Assembly (NCBI RefSeq): GCF_954871325.1
Contig: NC_088779.1
Location: 19,532,846-19,596,845 of the forward strand
Length of the DNA: 64,000 bases
Source: Gordionus sp. m RMFG-2023
Taxonomy: Eukaryota > Nematomorpha > Gordioida > Chordodea > Parachordodidae
Direction: 5' to 3'
In this document: piece by piece, positions 12,027-23,525 of the stretch
How the letters are laid out: each line of letters starts with the position of its first letter
Position numbering within the stretch: position 1 is the first letter of the stretch
The notes under the pieces: model-generated
Databases searched by the model: none
What the model saw: the letters and a program-made list of their open reading frames with translations, nothing else
Told to the model about the DNA's origin: nothing
Position numbers and translations under genes: made by a program

Positions 12027-12883
12027 CTTATTTTATTATCTCTTGAATCATTTATTATTAAATAAATGATTTTTATGATCTTCTGATATAACATTTTTAT
12101 GAGTCCTTTATATTACATTTTAATGAGTATTATATTTTACATTTTAATGATCCTTTTAATAATGATTTTAATGCGTTAATATAATTTTAGAAGTAAAATA
12201 AAATGAAAGTATATCTTTAGGATGTATAACAAAAATTTAAAGTATTAAATAAAATCGAAATAAAACTATTTAAATTAAACATTATATTAACGTTCTCTCC
12301 TCTGACAAAAGTTCAAATTGTTTCTCGTTACGTTGTTAAATAGGGCTTGCTGTTCCTCGTTGTGTTGTTGACTAGAGTTTATTGTGCTTCCTCGGAATGC
12401 TGTTTAATAGAGCTTATTTGTAGCTGATTGACTTTGCATCGGGTTCTGCGCATTGCTGGTGTTATAGGAAGTAATTTGTAGAGGATTATTTCAAGATGGC
12501 AACATGTAGTTACGTATGTTTGTGGTATAAATTAAATCATTATTTTGTTTATTTTATATTTTACATTTCCACTTATTATAATATACTTCGGATGTTTTTT
12601 TTAGCATTTCATTTTTTATGTTTCATTTTTATGTGTCATTTTTAGATTTAATTTCTTGTGTTTTTTTCAATGATCATTGCTTTTTTTTATATATTTTATT
12701 AATACTCTACATTTATGCCTGATTATTATTTGTTTTAATTGACGTGTCACGTATTATTTATTTTAAATATTCATTTTCAATTAATATCAATATATATTGC
12801 AAATATCAACATTGTGAAAAGTTATTTATTCAGTATTTCAAACAAATAGAATTTACAGATTAAACAGATATACAGTGGTTTAA
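12027..12883. other. AT-rich stretch without recognisable gene
   Basis: Nothing coding is recognised. Simple repeated phrases such as TTACATTTTAATGA occur near 12110-12170, and two related phrases containing 'ttgttgactagag / gtttaatagag' near 12330-12420 hint at a small tandem duplication. Confidence 0.5.
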
Positions 12884-14055
12884 ATTTAAATCATAGGCGT
12901 AGCCAAGATTTTCCTAAGGGGGGGGGGGAATTAAAAAATTACAGAGGGCGAAGCCCCAGGATCCTATTTGGGGCGGCCTTCGGCCTGCTTTTTCCCGGTC
13001 TTTGGCCGGGTTACCTTAATCTAAATATAGTCATAAAATATTTTTACAAGATAGGATGATAATTTTAATAAAAAAAATAAGCCTGGAACAAATATGAAAT
13101 ATATTTTTATTAGTTTATATAAAATATAATAAATTACTTGTATATACATAAATATAAAAGCATGGTAATAATTTATTCCAAACAAGTATAAGAATTTTAT
13201 TTATAAAAAGTAAGTAGACATATAGTTGATATTCCGCTATCTTATAGAATTAGTTACAAAATACTAGGTAAAATTTCACTCTTACAGACATATTTGAAGT
13301 TAGAGAATATAGTTAATATTTTAACAAACTTTACTAATCAATGCTCTTAATAATAAATTTAGCAACTATTTGCATTCAATTATTTAACGCCATCTATTTA
13401 TTTTAAATAAAAAAGGATATTAAAAATTAATCTTCATATTATTTATCCCACAATGTCTTTAAAAGATATTTTCTGATGTCCTTATCAATATTTTATAGTT
13501 TTCTGTAAAATATATAATTCGCTATATTGGTAAAAATTACTTGATTGTCATATGATAATTGATAAAATTAAATATACTGTAAATCTACGACATATAATAA
13601 TCCACTGATTGTGTTGTGATTTAATTTATGATTAAATTTTATCAATAGTTTTATAATTTATTATACTTTTATTAAGTTAAATAAATTAAAATTACTCACT
13701 TAATAAAAAATTATATTTGATATATTATATTATTTAGTATTTTGCCTTAAGACTTATCTTTGGCTTATATTACATTTCTTAAAAAGCATTTTTGGTTCAC
13801 TTTTTTTATATATATGCTTTTTTCCAATAATCTATAAATTATGATGAATATTATAAAAAAATATCAACTTTTACATTCTTTCTTTTAAATTATTGTTTAA
13901 GATATATGCATACATTTTTGGGGGTCAGAGAGTGGAAGGAGGGCTAATGGGGATATTATTTATTAGCTTAAAATGATATTCACAAAAAGTGATAATTAAA
14001 GGGGGAAAGGAAATTTCCCCTTGCCCCTCCCCCTTGCTACTCCTATGATTTAAAT
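12884..14055. mobile_element. hAT-type non-autonomous element with 8-bp target duplication
   Basis: The element runs 12892-14047, from CATAGGCGTAGCC to GCTACTCCTATG, flanked by ATTTAAAT on both sides (12884-12891, 14048-14055). G-rich ends (12916-13010, 14000-14040) enclose an AT-rich core. The core, for example around 13190-13460, matches the outer element at 21450-21510 plus 23526-23720, so both belong to one family. No transposase frame is present. The duplication is self-complementary, so its diagnostic value is slightly reduced. Confidence 0.8.
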
Positions 14056-14289
14056 CAGCCTCCTTTATCTTAAATTCAATAAAATTTTCGGGTATCGGTT
14101 GCTAACTATGACACCTTCCCTTATGTTCAGCCTACAGACATTAATAGTTTTCTGACTTAAGCCTATAGGTACAACAACTAATGCGTTGAATAGTCTTCAT
14201 ATTTACAATTTCCCCCAAATTTTACTTACTTCAGTTAGTTGAAATGCGGCTCTATTAAATCTTTAACTATATATATATAGGAGGACACA

Positions 14290-15137
14290 TTAAATTACGC
14301 ATCATGTAAATAACTCTATTCTCTTCGCTTTTAAGGCCGAAACGAAGTTTATTTCTGTAACAAGGTTCGAGAATATTAACCCGATTCCCTCTTGTCAAGC
14401 GAGGCGGTCTCCGAACGTTAGACCGCCTCACAACGAATTTCTTCTTCGGCTTAGGAACGACTGACCCATTTGCAACTGCTGTTCACATAAAACCCTTCTC
14501 AACTTCTGTCTGCAAGGTTCTCACTTGAAAATTTGCTATTTCCATCAACATCTAATACCTCGGTCAGGCTCTAGATCGGCCTACGCCAACTCCTCGCACC
14601 AACTAGACTGATTTGGACAAATTGTTCCAAAGGGCAGGTATATGATTTACGCTATAATTCTATCCATTTTCAGAGCTAGTTGTCGGCAGGTGTGTTCACA
14701 CTCCTTAGCGGATTCCGACATCCATGCCCACCGTCCTACTCTCTATATTAACCAACACCCTTTGTGGTGTCTAATGAGCGTCATATCGAGGCTTTAACCC
14801 AGAATTTGATTCATCCCACATCGCCAGTTCTGCTTACCAAAAATGGTCCACTAGGAGTTCACATTCGATCACCCGCCTCCAGACGAGTGACGCGATTTTT
14901 TACCCATTTAAAGTTTGAGAATACGAGATTGTTTCAATCCCGAGACCTCTAATCATTCGCTTTACCGGGTAAAACTGTTTAATTCGAACGCCAGCTATCC
15001 TGAGGGAAACTTCATAGAGAAAATTACTAGTTAGCTCGATTAGTCTTTAGTCCCTGTACCTAGATTTGACGATCGATTTGCACGTCAGAATCGCTTTGGA
15101 CCTCTACCAGAGTTTCCTCTTATCCTGTCCAGGCATA
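14290..15137 (-). pseudogene. 28S (large subunit) rRNA fragment, diverged
   Basis: Read on the - strand, the segment follows the core of animal 28S rRNA: ATGCCTGGACAGG, GAGGAAACTCTGGTAGAGGT, CTGACGTGCAAATCG, GACTAATCGAGC, AAGTTTCCCTCAGGATAGCT, GGTAAAGCGAATGATTAGAG, CTCAAACTTTAAATGGGT, TTTTGGTAAGCAGAACTGGC, GTGTTGGTTAATATAGA, GTCGGAATCCGCTAAGGAGT, then the GTGAACAGCAGTTG block and GAGGGAATCGGGTTAATATT. It covers only part of the molecule, roughly human positions 1540-2420 by memory of the human sequence. Several normally invariant stretches are altered or shortened, for example the segment after GACTAATCGAGC and the region around GGAGTGTG. Transposon remnants flank it on both sides. A truncated nuclear pseudogene is the best explanation. 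The inner boundary near 14290 is soft. Confidence 0.88.
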
Positions 15138-15189
15138 TGGCAGAAGCATATTTGGGATTCGTTTTACATGTAGGAAATCTACTTCCTGC

Positions 15190-15835
15190 AGTTAATATTC
15201 AGTTGCAATCAGAATATTCTTTATAAAAAAGATTTATAAAATCATGCTACAGCTCTGTTCATCTCTACAGTTAAAAATTGATAATAAATTTTATGGTGCT
15301 ATTGCTAAAAATATTATATTTAAATGTTCAAATAATACTCTAATTAATACATTTTAAAATGAAGCAGATATTTTTATTAAAACAATTTTAGAATATTTAC
15401 AATCAAAATTTAATTATAATAACTCTATTTACAAATGTATAAATATTATGACCTTGGAACAGAAATCATCAATTGATGGTTTTTAATAATAAATATATTA
15501 AAAATACCGAAAGACATTGATTTCTTTTTTGAGGAGATTGTAATTCTCTCTATTTTTTATATTCGCCAAATACTTAAAGTTGGTCTAAAAGCAGAGGGGA
15601 AATGGGTAGAATTTTTTCGTAATAACGATAAATCCCCATGCTTAAAATATGCGAGTATGTCTTCTCCTTACCTCATTCTAATGCCTCATCCGAGCGCATT
15701 TTTAGCCCGATGAAGATTGTCTGGAAAAAGGATGGAAATCGGATTGCTTTAACAACATTAGAGGCCGAGCTAATGATTAAACAAATATATAATATGTCAT
15801 ACCAGGTATTTTATAAATATCTCAATTAGAGATCT
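15190..15835 (+). pseudogene. hAT transposase remnant (C-terminal dimerisation domain)
   Basis: The last open part (15638-15829) reads LPHSNASSERIFSPMKIVWK and then LEAELMIKQIYNMS and FYKYLN, the hATC dimerisation motif. Upstream sequence to about 15190 contains related but interrupted frames. No intact transposase remains. It is cut off on the left near the 28S fragment and followed on the right by GC-rich hAT-like terminal sequence starting near 15832. Confidence 0.8.
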
Positions 15836-16156
15836 GCAAAGTAAGGCCCAACCCGTACCCGGCCGGACTCGGGCCTAATTATATTTAAAATAATAGTGTT
15901 CAGGGCGGGTCTAATATTTTTAAAAAAAATCGGGCCGGGTCGGACCTTGAATTTTTTTATTAATATATCTAAATTTATCAATTTTATATTGAATTTTTTA
16001 TGTTAAATTAAAATTTTTGATTTTATTGAAACTAAACGCCATATAACATATGTCTTTTATTTTGAGTAATTATAAAAATTAATTTCTATAATTATCTTAA
16101 AAAATTTTCGGGTTCGGGCCGGGCCGGCAAAACTTTTTAAAAAAATTTCGGGCTGG
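15830..16156. repeat. GC-rich hAT/MITE terminal sequence
   Basis: Starts TAGAGATCTGCAAAG, then alternates CCGGCCGG/GGGCCGGGTCGG blocks with T-runs, as in the hAT MITEs at 57269-57964 and 43305. The last block, ending TTTCGGGCTGG, is the target of the Ginger1 insertion; its continuation CCGGGTCGGCATAACC lies beyond it at 20067. Confidence 0.6.
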
Positions 16157-16194
16157 TGCAACGTTCTAAATGAATTCCTGTTTTAAATAAATTA

Positions 16195-16665
16195 CAATTT
16201 AGTGATATTGACATTTATGACTGACATGTTAATATTTAATATTATTTTTTAGTGATATTGACATTTATGACTGACGCGCATATATTAAATATAATTTTTA
16301 GTGATACTGACATTTATGATTGACGTGTAAAGATCAAATATTTTATTATAGATATTTAAGTAAATCCCTGTTTTAAATAGATTCTAATTTAGTGATATTG
16401 GCATTTATGACTGACATGTTAAGATCAAATATAATATTTTAGTGATATTGACATTTATGACTGACGTGTAAAGATTAAATATAATATTTTCAATAATACT
16501 GACATTATGACTGACATGTAAAGATTAAATATAATATTTTTATTAATACTGACATTTATGACTGACGTGTAAAGATTAAATATAATTTTTAATAATACTA
16601 ATATTTATGACTGACGTGTAAAGATTAAGTATTATATTTTCTATTACATCGATATTTATGGCAAT
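16195..16665. repeat. Subterminal ~51-bp tandem repeats of the Ginger1 element
   Basis: About nine units centred on TTGACATTTATGACTGAC, each followed by G/ATGTAAAGATTAAATA-like filler. One unit near 16345-16400 also repeats part of the inverted terminus (CCTGTTTTAAATAGATT), so the array contains a copy of the element's end. Confidence 0.85.
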
Positions 16666-17015
16666 TTTGCTTAATTTGTATTTAAAATTAACTCTTAAAG
16701 TTTTATATATTAATTTAAGGTTAAGTTCGAAAATGTCAAATCTTAATATAGAGATGTGAGATAAAACAGGATTAGAAATAATATATAAGTTAATAACATT
16801 TTTTAAATAATTTAAATGCTTTATTTAAATTGTATATAAAATATATAAAGATTAGAAAAGATATAAAAAAACATGCTTTATAACGATGCGACATAAATAA
16901 GATATACGATATAAACAACAATTAAGACATGCGATATTACATATATTTGCTTTGCTCTTTAAAATGCTACCGCTAGCATTCATGAGCTCAACATTGCCTA
17001 AATATTAAAAATAAT

Positions 17016-19140
17016 TTAATAATAATGATAAATTTCACTTTTAAGAATCCTAACTATATAAGGACCCATCCAAGGTCTGGTCATTTTACCACCTTTCCTA
17101 TCAGCCCGACGGCTGTTCCAAATAAGCACTTGATCATTGACTAAATAATGGTTATTTCTACCAGCATTATGACTTCTATAATCCCTCTGCTGTTTAAGCT
17201 GAGCAAGATCTATATTGTATCTCATGAATATCATTCATCCTGGAAACTGTATCTTGAAAACAAGATTCCAAATCTGCTTCAGGTACATTGTCAGGATCAA
17301 TATCCTCCCTCGTCAATCTTAAATTAGAGACATAATATATAGTATATGATTATAAAATGAGATTTATCATACCCCATAAGCTTGTTTTGCTTTTCTACCA
17401 TACATCAGCTCATATGGTGTAAATTTCGAAGATTCGTGTAGAGAAGTGTTATAGGCAAATATAATGCCAGGCAAGGCATCTGTCCAAATTAATTGATCAT
17501 CCTTAATACACTTTAGTAGTGCATTTTGGATTGTCCTATTCACTCTTTCAACCATGCCATTTGCTTGAGGGTGATAAGCATTTGTCACCCTCTGCATGGT
17601 CCCTAGTTTGTGAAAATTATTGCTTATTTCATTCACAAACTCACGTCCTTGATCATTAATTTGAATCTATATATAATATTAATATTTTATTACCAAATTT
17701 ATTATACTTTTGCCCTACCATGTGTGCATAGTAACGAGTAAAGGAAGCGCGATACCGATTTTGCTGTTTTATTTTTTAAAGGCATGGCTACAATATATTT
17801 GCTGAAATAATCAACTGCTACAGCAATGTATTTATAGCCATCCTCACTTTCAGGTAAAGCACCTAAATCAACACCTATTTGTGTCCATACCTTTTATATA
17901 ATAAAAGATTGTTGTTATATTATATATTTCATTAGGAGGTTAGGTGTCATGTAATAAAGTAAAGCTACTTACCATTATTTATGATTGCAGCTGAAAAAAG
18001 ACATAATAATTAAGAATGAGGTAAAATCTAAATTAGCTAAAAAATGAAATCATGATATATATCAATTTTTACCTGAGATTGAAGGGGACTATATTAATTT
18101 TATTTATTATATTTTCAGATTATAAGTTTTAATTATTAGATTATATGCAAATTATATTTTTATTTTGGACTGTTATATTAACCTTAAAGAAACTAAAAAT
18201 GAATTTAAGATTTATTTCTTGTAAAAATATTCAATAAAATTTAAATGGTTCAATATATGAAACCAACATAACTAATAAAAACAAGTGCCACATACATATA
18301 AGCTATAATAGACAGATCATTAATAAGGCTACTAATGAAAAATATAAAATACATAAACAAAAATTAGAAACAATTATAATGACCAAACTATAAAAATTTT
18401 CAAATTAAGGATTTGTTATGTAATCTACTTTAATACCTTTGTTTGAATAGGAATTGAATGCAACTCATTGTTAGTTTTGTCAAATCTTGTGTTGCTACGC
18501 TGGCAAATATCACAACATTTTACAAAATTAACCACATCCAATTTAATATTTGGTCACCAGAAGCTAAAAATATAATACATAATATAATAAATAGATTTAT
18601 TATGCAGAAATATTTTACCTACTAGTCAAGTTGCTGTGAGTCTTGGTGATACCAAAATGGTCAGCTAAAGATTTTGCCTCATTAGTATCACATCAACTCC
18701 ACTATAACTTTTTAAAGAAGTTAAACTCTTCTGTTACAATCTAAAATTGTTTCACTATTATAAAAATGGTGAAACAATTTATTATTGTGTATTATATTAT
18801 ATATTATTAATCATATAATATTATAATTTTTATATATTTTACCTATCAGCCAATTTGCTGTAAGATACCAAAATGGGCAGCAAGAGATATTGCTGACACA
18901 TTATTATCACATCAACTGTGAACCATTTGAAGAAGCTGAATTCTTCGGTCAAGGTCCAAAACAACTTCACCATTATGAGAATGGTGATGCATTTTGCCCT
19001 TACAAATTTTATATCTAGAGGCCTGAACTCGCAGATCGCGTCTTAAGCCTTTATTGGAATACATAGATGATGGATATTTTTGGTAAAGGATATAATCCTG
19101 TATCTTATCGAATTCTATTAAAATGAATCTAAACAAAATT
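17016..19140 (-). pseudogene. Ginger1 integrase-like transposase
   Basis: The longest open pieces are 19136-18912 (N-terminal region), 17636-17367 (core with NGMVERVNR and the ALPGIIFAYNTSLHESS region) and 17234-17016 (C-terminal SH3-like part with GPYIVRILK). Between them the frame is closed. Some joins have GT-AG ends and may be real introns; others, such as the doubled segment at 18620-18960, suggest decay. I would not call it active without a transcript. It is related to host GIN1/KRBA2-type integrase genes, but the inverted ends show this is a transposon copy. Confidence 0.7.
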
Positions 19141-19229
19141 TATTTACTTGATTTATCGTCTTTCGTCATTTGATTGGGGAAACAAAGGATAATTTTGTTA
19201 TCAAAAACAACTGTTGAAATGAATAAAAA

Positions 19230-19700
19230 AATAATATAAATAAATGGCCCAAGTCCATATCCAAAAATTTAATTTATAGTATTCAATGAAAATAAAGAAT
19301 ATTTCAGTGTATTTAGGCAATCATTTTGTTTGCAAACTGAAGTTTATCTTATAAAAAAATTTGCAATATTTTTTTAAGTTAGCAAAGATTTAAATAAACT
19401 TAAATACAATAAATATATTATTCAATGTAAATAAATAATCAATGTAAATAAATAATATTTCAATGTATTTAGAATCATTTTGTTTGCAATACTGAAATTT
19501 ATCATATAGAAAAAATTTGCAATATTTTTTAAGTTAGCAAAGATTTAAATAAACTTAATTGGAATGAAAAATTATCAGGCCCAAGATCATGTCCAAAAAT
19601 TTAATTTATTGTAAATTTGCAATATTTTTTAAGTTAGCAAAGATTTAAATAGCTTAATTGAAATAAAAAATTAGTAGGTATCAAAATAAATAAATATTCT
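19230..19700. repeat. Direct repeats near the right end of the Ginger1 element
   Basis: Three copies of TTTTTTAAGTTAGCAAAGAT followed by TTAAATA lie near 19371, 19525 and 19628, each preceded by TTTGCAATA. The two outer copies of ATTTAATTTAT(A/T)GTA phrases extend the repeat. The array has no coding capacity. Confidence 0.7.
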
Positions 19701-20070
19701 ATTAAAATTGCTAAAATTTATTATTAGAAAAATTTACAATCATTTACTTTGCAAAGTTGAGTATTGGTAGAATAATCGGTTTTTATGCAAGTTTATAAGT
19801 TAATCGTTGTTATAATGCTATCAAATTTATATAAATAATTTACTTTCATATTAATTAAATTAAGAGAAGGATATATTATTTACTACTTTGCAAAATTTGT
19901 AGGCCAGCAATATTTACAATTGATCTTGATAGATTCTTCATAATTCTGATTTAAACGAACTCCCACTTCAATCAAATATGTCAATATCACTAAAAAAATA
20001 AGTCATAAATGCCAATATCACTAAATTAGAATCTATTTAAATCGGGAGTTCATTTAAAACGTTACACCGG

Positions 20071-20341
20071 GTCGGCATAACCATTTTAAAAAAAAATCGA
20101 ATGGTATTCATTTAATAAAAATATAATTAGTCTTATTAATTTCTAAATAATAAAATTAAATCTATATATTACTTAATGGAATTATAAAAGAAATCATTCG
20201 GGGGGCTATCAAAAAAATTTATTTTTAGTTCAAGGAAAAATTAAGGAGTAATTAAAAAAAAAATTTTTGCTTCAAGGGGGCTATTCAAATTTTTCAGGGG
20301 GCTCGAGCCCCTGCGCCAAACCCCCCTAGCGACGCCACTGA
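20071..20341 (-). repeat. End of a CAGTGGCGTCGCTAGG-type hAT element
   Basis: Read on the - strand it starts CAGTGGCGTCGCTAGGGGGG and matches the left end of the element at 20930 for about 200 bp, including the phrase GGGGCTCGAGCCCCCTGAAA. The other end of this copy was not found; the Ginger1 and GC-rich insertions interrupt it. Confidence 0.7.
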
Positions 20342-20921
20342 CTAGATATCTAAAAAATCATTAAATTATTTACTTTTATTTCTGCATACAATTTTTATTA
20401 AAATTCCTCATTAGGTCTCACTAAATTAAGTCTAAAATTTAATTTTTCAAATAAGGTTAAAATATTTGAGTTGGAACACAATTTACACTTATAAAGTGTA
20501 TACTATGTACCTTTAGATTTCTTTGTTGGTGCAAAAAATGTTTCAATTGGAGTCAAAGCATACCTATTTTCATCTCAAGAAAATATACAATTGACATAAT
20601 ATTCTTTATAAAATAAATTAAATAAGTAGAAAATAAGAATATAAATTAACATAAATTGAATATTAATTAGATTAAAAATCTTGACTGAAAATTTGACAAC
20701 GAAAATTAATAAAAAACTGAAGGAATTTGGTGGTTGATGTGAATTACAAACTCAGCTTAAATTATTTTTAGAATTTAATGAATTCATAAAAATAATTTTA
20801 TAATACAATAAAATATGTTTTTTTTTCATATTATTTAAGAAAAAGTTGAAGTATTCCTATTCTTCAATAAAGGCAACGCAGTTAGTACTGACATTACTTT
20901 ACAGCACTATTATTAATACCA
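20342..20921. other. AT-rich spacer between two inverted copies
   Basis: No gene is recognised. It separates two oppositely oriented copies of the CAGTGGCG-type terminus (20341 and 20930). Confidence 0.5.
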
Positions 20922-21510
20922 GTGGCGCCGCTAGGAAGGACGCGCAGGGGCTCGAGCCCCCTGAAAAATTTGAATAGCCCCCTGAAGCAAGATTTTTTTT
21001 TATTGGCTCCTTAATATCCACTTGAACTAAAAATAAATTTTGATTGCCCACTGAATGATTTCTTTTATAATTCTATTGATTAACATATAGATTTAATTTT
21101 ATAATTTAAACATTAATAAGTCTACCTAAGTTATTCTTTAGTGAATACTATTTTAATTATTAGATTAGATTAATACTTATAAATTTTATTTTCACTATGT
21201 CAGCTTGCAATCAAATTCTGTGTTAAAATTAGAATATTAATATCACTCACTAAATATTAATTTAGTATTAACAGTTGAAGCTTTATTGACTTTTATTATT
21301 TAAGTTATTATATAACCATAATTAAATAAATATTAATTGAAAATTAACAAATTTAATATTGTAATTAGCTGAGTTCAAAATCACTAATCAATTATATTTT
21401 AAATTATATTTAAATACCATGCCTCTTCTTAAAATTATTTTCAAGGTCCAAATCCAAATAAGTATAAGAGATTTATTTATAAAAAGTAAGAAAACATATA
21501 GTTTATAATC

Positions 21511-23525
21511 CTCCATTACAGGGTTGGGCAAATTTTCAGAAAATTGTATTCAGATACAGATACTTTATAAAATTTTGTATTTAAGATACAAGATACTTTA
21601 GAAAAATTTCAATAAGATATAAGATACAAGATACTTGTATTTTTAAAAAAAAGAGTATCTAAGATACAAGATACTTTTTTAAAAAACTTTAAATAGTCAA
21701 AATCAAAATGTATAAAGCTTTATTTTCTTATCTATAATATAAATTTATAAAAAAATATTTAAAATAAATTGTAGAAAATAACAAATTTATTATAAAAGAT
21801 AATGCGATATTCCATTTAATAATTATATATTTAGTAAATAATAATAAATCAGCATTATTTTTTAATATTATTAATTTTTCAAATGATTTATCGTTCAATC
21901 TTTGACGATTTGGTCTATTAACCATATTAGCAAAGCTAAATAATCTTTCAACGGGGGCTGAGGAGGGTAATATTGTGTTATATTTAATAAATATCTTTTA
22001 TATATTTATAACTATTTAACATATTTATACTCCGCCTGTCATCTTTCCTATAATTTAGGACCTCTATTTCAATATCATTTATTGAATTATTAGAATTGGA
22101 TGTGGTACTTTTAAGGCAAGTAATCATCATCTTCATCAATTGAAGATTTTGTTGAAGTATTAATTTCAATATTATTTTTAAAAACAATTAAAACTTCATG
22201 TAATAACCTTTTTCACCATCAATTCAACGATTTTTGGATGAGAAATAGTTGCCAAAAATGCACTTATAAAATTGTTATCAAAATCATATATATTTTTAAA
22301 TCTTTTATTTAAATAATTTTCTATGCAATAGCTAATGGTTTGCAAAATTGTAGATTGGTTTGAATTAAATTTGTAATTTTTTTTAACGACATTTAAAATT
22401 GGAGCTGATTCTCCATAATAGCAGTTGATTTCACTCTGTATCAATCGCTATAGCCAATGGGGCCATTATATTGCAATATTCTTCTAAATATTGAATTTCA
22501 ATATCTCTTAATTTAGGAAATTCTAATTTTTGACATAATTTAGGAAGCTCGCCTTTAAATTTTAATAAACTATGAAGACTATCAAACAAACTATTCCATC
22601 TAGTGCAACAAGGTGTAACTAATTGTTTTCCTAAAACTGCTTTGATAAGTTCTGTAGTTTTAGGCCTATTATTTGCATTCCATAGCTTAGTACATTTGGC
22701 TAGTGTGGGATGATGAATTCTAGATATGGCAGAAAAATCCTTATAGTTTTCTCAGCATCTGTTCTAGCAATAAGGCATATCGTATGGCATAGACAACGAA
22801 TGTGCTGAGGCAATTATATTGATTCTTTTTTAGACCCTTAAATATAAACAAATAAATAATTTTAGAATAAAATCTTTTATTAAATAATTGACTTCGAATT
22901 CTATACATTCATCATCATTGATGTCAAAGTCATTCTCTACAGCTTCCATAGAATATCCAAACTCCTTGAAAGCATTCTTAAAGTTAGAGCCGTTATCTGT
23001 AACAGTTGCTATAACTTTTTCGTCAATACCAAAGTCACGATGAATTTCTTTATTATGATCATCTTGAAATACTTCAAAAAATTTGCCATTAAGTATGCTT
23101 AGTTTAAATTTATTGTTATAATTTTCAGTTGAAGAATCACCTGAAGACGAAGATAAACATATTATTCTATTTTCTTCTTCCATAATTTAAAAATAGACAG
23201 ATATAAAACGATTCAAATATGGTAGTTCTAATTGTTAGCAAATTGCTATATGAAGACCAACGTCATATATCAAAAATTATCTTAAAATTTCTAAATTTTG
23301 ATAAAATTTTTCATTTAAATCTTAAAACAATATCATTTTAAATTTTAATACTATTTAAATTAACCAATATAAATTTTTTTAAAGTATCTATCTTTTTGAA
23401 TACAAAGTTGGTTAAGATACAAATACTTTTAAATAATATGTATCTTAGATACTGGATACAAGATACTTTCCAAAATTTTAAAAAAGATACAAATATCCGC
23501 GATACTGCCTAACCCTGCTCCATTA
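21511..23525 (-). mobile_element. Nested hAT transposon with perfect 8-bp target duplication
   Basis: The element runs 21519-23517, from CAGGGTTGGGCA to TGCCTAACCCTG, flanked on both sides by CTCCATTA. Subterminal regions repeat a phrase like GATACAAGATACTT. On the - strand it carries pieces of a hAT transposase: a core segment with IATVTDNGSNFKNAFKEFG (about 23030), middle segments, and the C-terminal NRPNRQRLNDKSFEKL (about 21900). The frame is interrupted, so the copy is dead or at least needs splicing. The related element at 12892-14047 shows the uninterrupted site. Confidence 0.92.
21728..23183 (-). pseudogene. hAT transposase of the nested element
   Basis: Open pieces are at 23183-22830 (N-terminal to core, with TDNGSNF, the second Asp of the catalytic set), 22444-22196, 22187-21984 and 21925-21728 (C-terminal NRPNRQRLNDKSFEKL). 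Between them the frame shifts or stops. A zinc-finger N-terminus is not visible. Length and order fit a single hAT transposase now fragmented. Confidence 0.8.

Larger units (their letters stand above)
16153..20070 (-). mobile_element. Ginger1-type DNA transposon with CCGG-type target site
   Basis: The element runs 16157-20066. Its ends are inverted repeats, TGCAACGTTCTAAATGAA on the left and TGTAACGTTTTAAATGAA on the right, continuing into shared TTTAGTGATATTG. Flanks are CTGG (16153-16156) and CCGG (20067-20070), fitting the 4-bp CCGG-biased duplication and TGTnR ends known for Ginger1, with one C-to-T change at a CpG. On the - strand it encodes a Gypsy-like integrase split by short gaps that look like introns, as Ginger elements have: N-terminal piece KYPSSMYSNKGLRR (about 19100), zinc-binding CDICQRS (about 18500), core pieces DLGALPESEDGYKYIAV (about 17860), NDQGREFVNEIS (about 17650) and AYHPQANGMVERVNR (about 17560), then a tail to 17016. 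D, D and E of the triad are all present. There are no LTRs and no reverse transcriptase. Confidence 0.88.

Noticed and set aside
16157-20066. LTR retrotransposon or Polinton, because of the integrase
   Set aside because: There are no LTRs, reverse transcriptase, capsid or polymerase genes. The short inverted ends and CCGG-type target fit Ginger1.
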